Assembly (NCBI RefSeq): GCF_003217475.1
Contig: NZ_QJSP01000008.1
Coordinates: 247,462 to 311,461, forward strand
From: Williamsia limnetica
GTDB lineage: Bacteria; Actinomycetota; Actinomycetes; Mycobacteriales; Mycobacteriaceae
Direction of reading: 5' to 3'
Length of the DNA: 64,000 nt
The position numbers and the translations under genes were made by a program. The stretch's first letter is position 1, and each line of letters starts with the position of its first letter. The notes under the pieces were generated by a model. It saw nothing but the letters and a program-made list of their open reading frames with translations, was not told the DNA's origin and did not search any database. Shown here one piece after another: positions 63,422 through 64,000 of this stretch.

Positions 63422-64000
63422 TTAACCGGTGCAGCCGGGCTTGTCGGCGGCTTCCTCGGTTGCGGTGTCGCTCGCCGTCGCAGTGGACTCGGTGTCCGCG
63501 GGCTTGGCTTCTGCGGCCGGCTTGGCGCCGCCTGGCTTCTTTGCCGCACCACCGGGTTTCGGTGCTCCGGGACGCTTGGCGCCGGCACCGATGGACAGTC
63601 CCTTCGCCGGTGCTGCTGCCTTCTCCTCGGCCACGGCGGCGTCGGGTTCGGCTGCCTTCGCAGCACCCGGCTTGGGCGCTCCGCCTGGCTTCGGTGCCCC
63701 GCCGCCGGGCTTCTTCGCTGCGCCACCCGGTTTCGGTGCTCCGGGACGTTTGGCGCCGCCACCGATGGACAATCCCTTCGCCGGTGCTGCCGCCTTCTCC
63801 TGCGCCGCTGGGGCTTCGGGTTCAGCAGCCTTGGCCGGTGCGCCACCTGATTTCGGGGCACCGCCTGGTTTCGGGGCACCGCCTGGTTTCGGGGCACCGC
63901 CTGGTTTCTTCGCTGCGCCACCCGGTTTGGGGGCTCCGCCGCCGGGCTTCTTCGCGCCGCCGCCGATACCGAGGCCGCCGCCGACCTTCGGCTTCTCCTT
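63422..64000 (-). CDS. C-terminal part of a Lys/Pro/Gly/Ala repeat protein
   Basis: The 5' end lies beyond the window; 192 codons are visible. The frame is open to the edge. It contains tandem units such as APAKGLSIGGGAKRPGAPKP and GGAAKKPGGAPKPGG, ending ADKPGCTG. No folded domain is seen. Some actinobacterial Fe-S reductases (heterodisulfide reductase-like, Rv0338c type) end in similar KGLGI/GAKRPG repeats, which is the best guess but not certain. Confidence 0.6.
   Translation of the reverse strand, partial: KEKPKVGGGLGIGGGAKKPGGGAPKPGGAAKKPGGAPKPGGAPKPGGAPKSGGAPAKAAEPEAPAAQEKAAAPAKGLSIGGGAKRPGAPKPGGAAKKPGGGAPKPGGAPKPGAAKAAEPDAAVAEEKAAAPAKGLSIGAGAKRPGAPKPGGAAKKPGGAKPAAEAKPADTESTATASDTATEEAADKPGCTG
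63440..64000 (-). repeat. In-frame repeats encoding GGAPKPGG and APAKGLSIG units
   Basis: Two larger copies of a unit with GLSIG(G/A)GAKRPGAPKPGG and GAAKKPGG, and a run of at least three 15-18-bp GGAPKPGG units (63850-63910), lie in frame. DNA identity between copies is high, so recent duplication is likely. Confidence 0.75.

Noticed and set aside
1..64000. CRISPR arrays, insertion sequences, phage genes and rRNA
   Set aside because: I looked for direct-repeat arrays with spacers, transposase or integrase motifs, terminal inverted repeats with target duplications and rRNA segments and found none. The tandem repeats present are in-frame coding repeats.

Overview
This is a 64 kb window of high-GC actinobacterial chromosome. 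It contains ATP-dependent LigC with a stand-alone primase-polymerase, MmpL/MmpS-type proteins, many FadE-like acyl-CoA dehydrogenases, and a nuoA-N operon preceded by a receiver-only regulator. It also has tadA, its partner gene, tyrA, a glycolipid-binding protein gene and proZWVX in the mycobacterial order. Together these point to the Mycobacteriales; a Gordonia- or Rhodococcus-like organism is my best guess from content and synteny. No database search was possible.

Layout. 1-5.6 kb: DNA end-joining/repair genes (primase-polymerase fragment, ligC), the queuosine genes gluQ and tgt, and two divergent membrane proteins with the same Pro/Gly/Tyr-rich N-terminal tail. 5.6-10.5 kb: a TetR-MMPL exporter pair and small secreted or lipoprotein genes. 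10.6-20.0 kb: a fatty-acid or steroid-type beta-oxidation block (three acyl-CoA dehydrogenases, thiolase, enoyl-CoA hydratase, acyl-CoA ligase) and a second MMPL transporter. 20.0-36.4 kb: receiver-only protein plus the 14-gene complex I operon, mostly joined by 4-base start/stop overlaps and preceded by a CRP-like site. 36.4-45.9 kb: nested hairpins, tRNA-Ser(CGA), csbD-like, tadA and partner, tyrA, glycolipid-binding protein, osmoprotectant ABC transporter proZWVX, two methyltransferases and an unusual MmpS-domain protein. 46-53.9 kb: glutamate decarboxylase, LuxR regulator, CDF transporter, glutathione peroxidase, two flavoproteins and a methyltransferase.

53.9-63.4 kb looks accessory: lower coding density, more A+T, orphan lipoproteins and long gene-free gaps. 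Its most interesting locus is on the minus strand at 55.6-54.2 kb. A perfect ribosome binding site drives a 17-residue peptide with eight arginines. It is followed by a perfect 16-bp hairpin, then a membrane M50 metalloprotease whose N-terminus resembles a RiPP-recognition winged helix. This has the layout of a minimal ribosomal-peptide operon and is my main candidate for an undescribed system. A His/Met-rich membrane protein and a translationally coupled PLP enzyme plus MFS exporter lie further right. The window ends inside a protein with long Lys/Pro/Gly/Ala repeats.

Among core genes, the main anomaly is tgt: all three cysteines of the usual zinc site are replaced.
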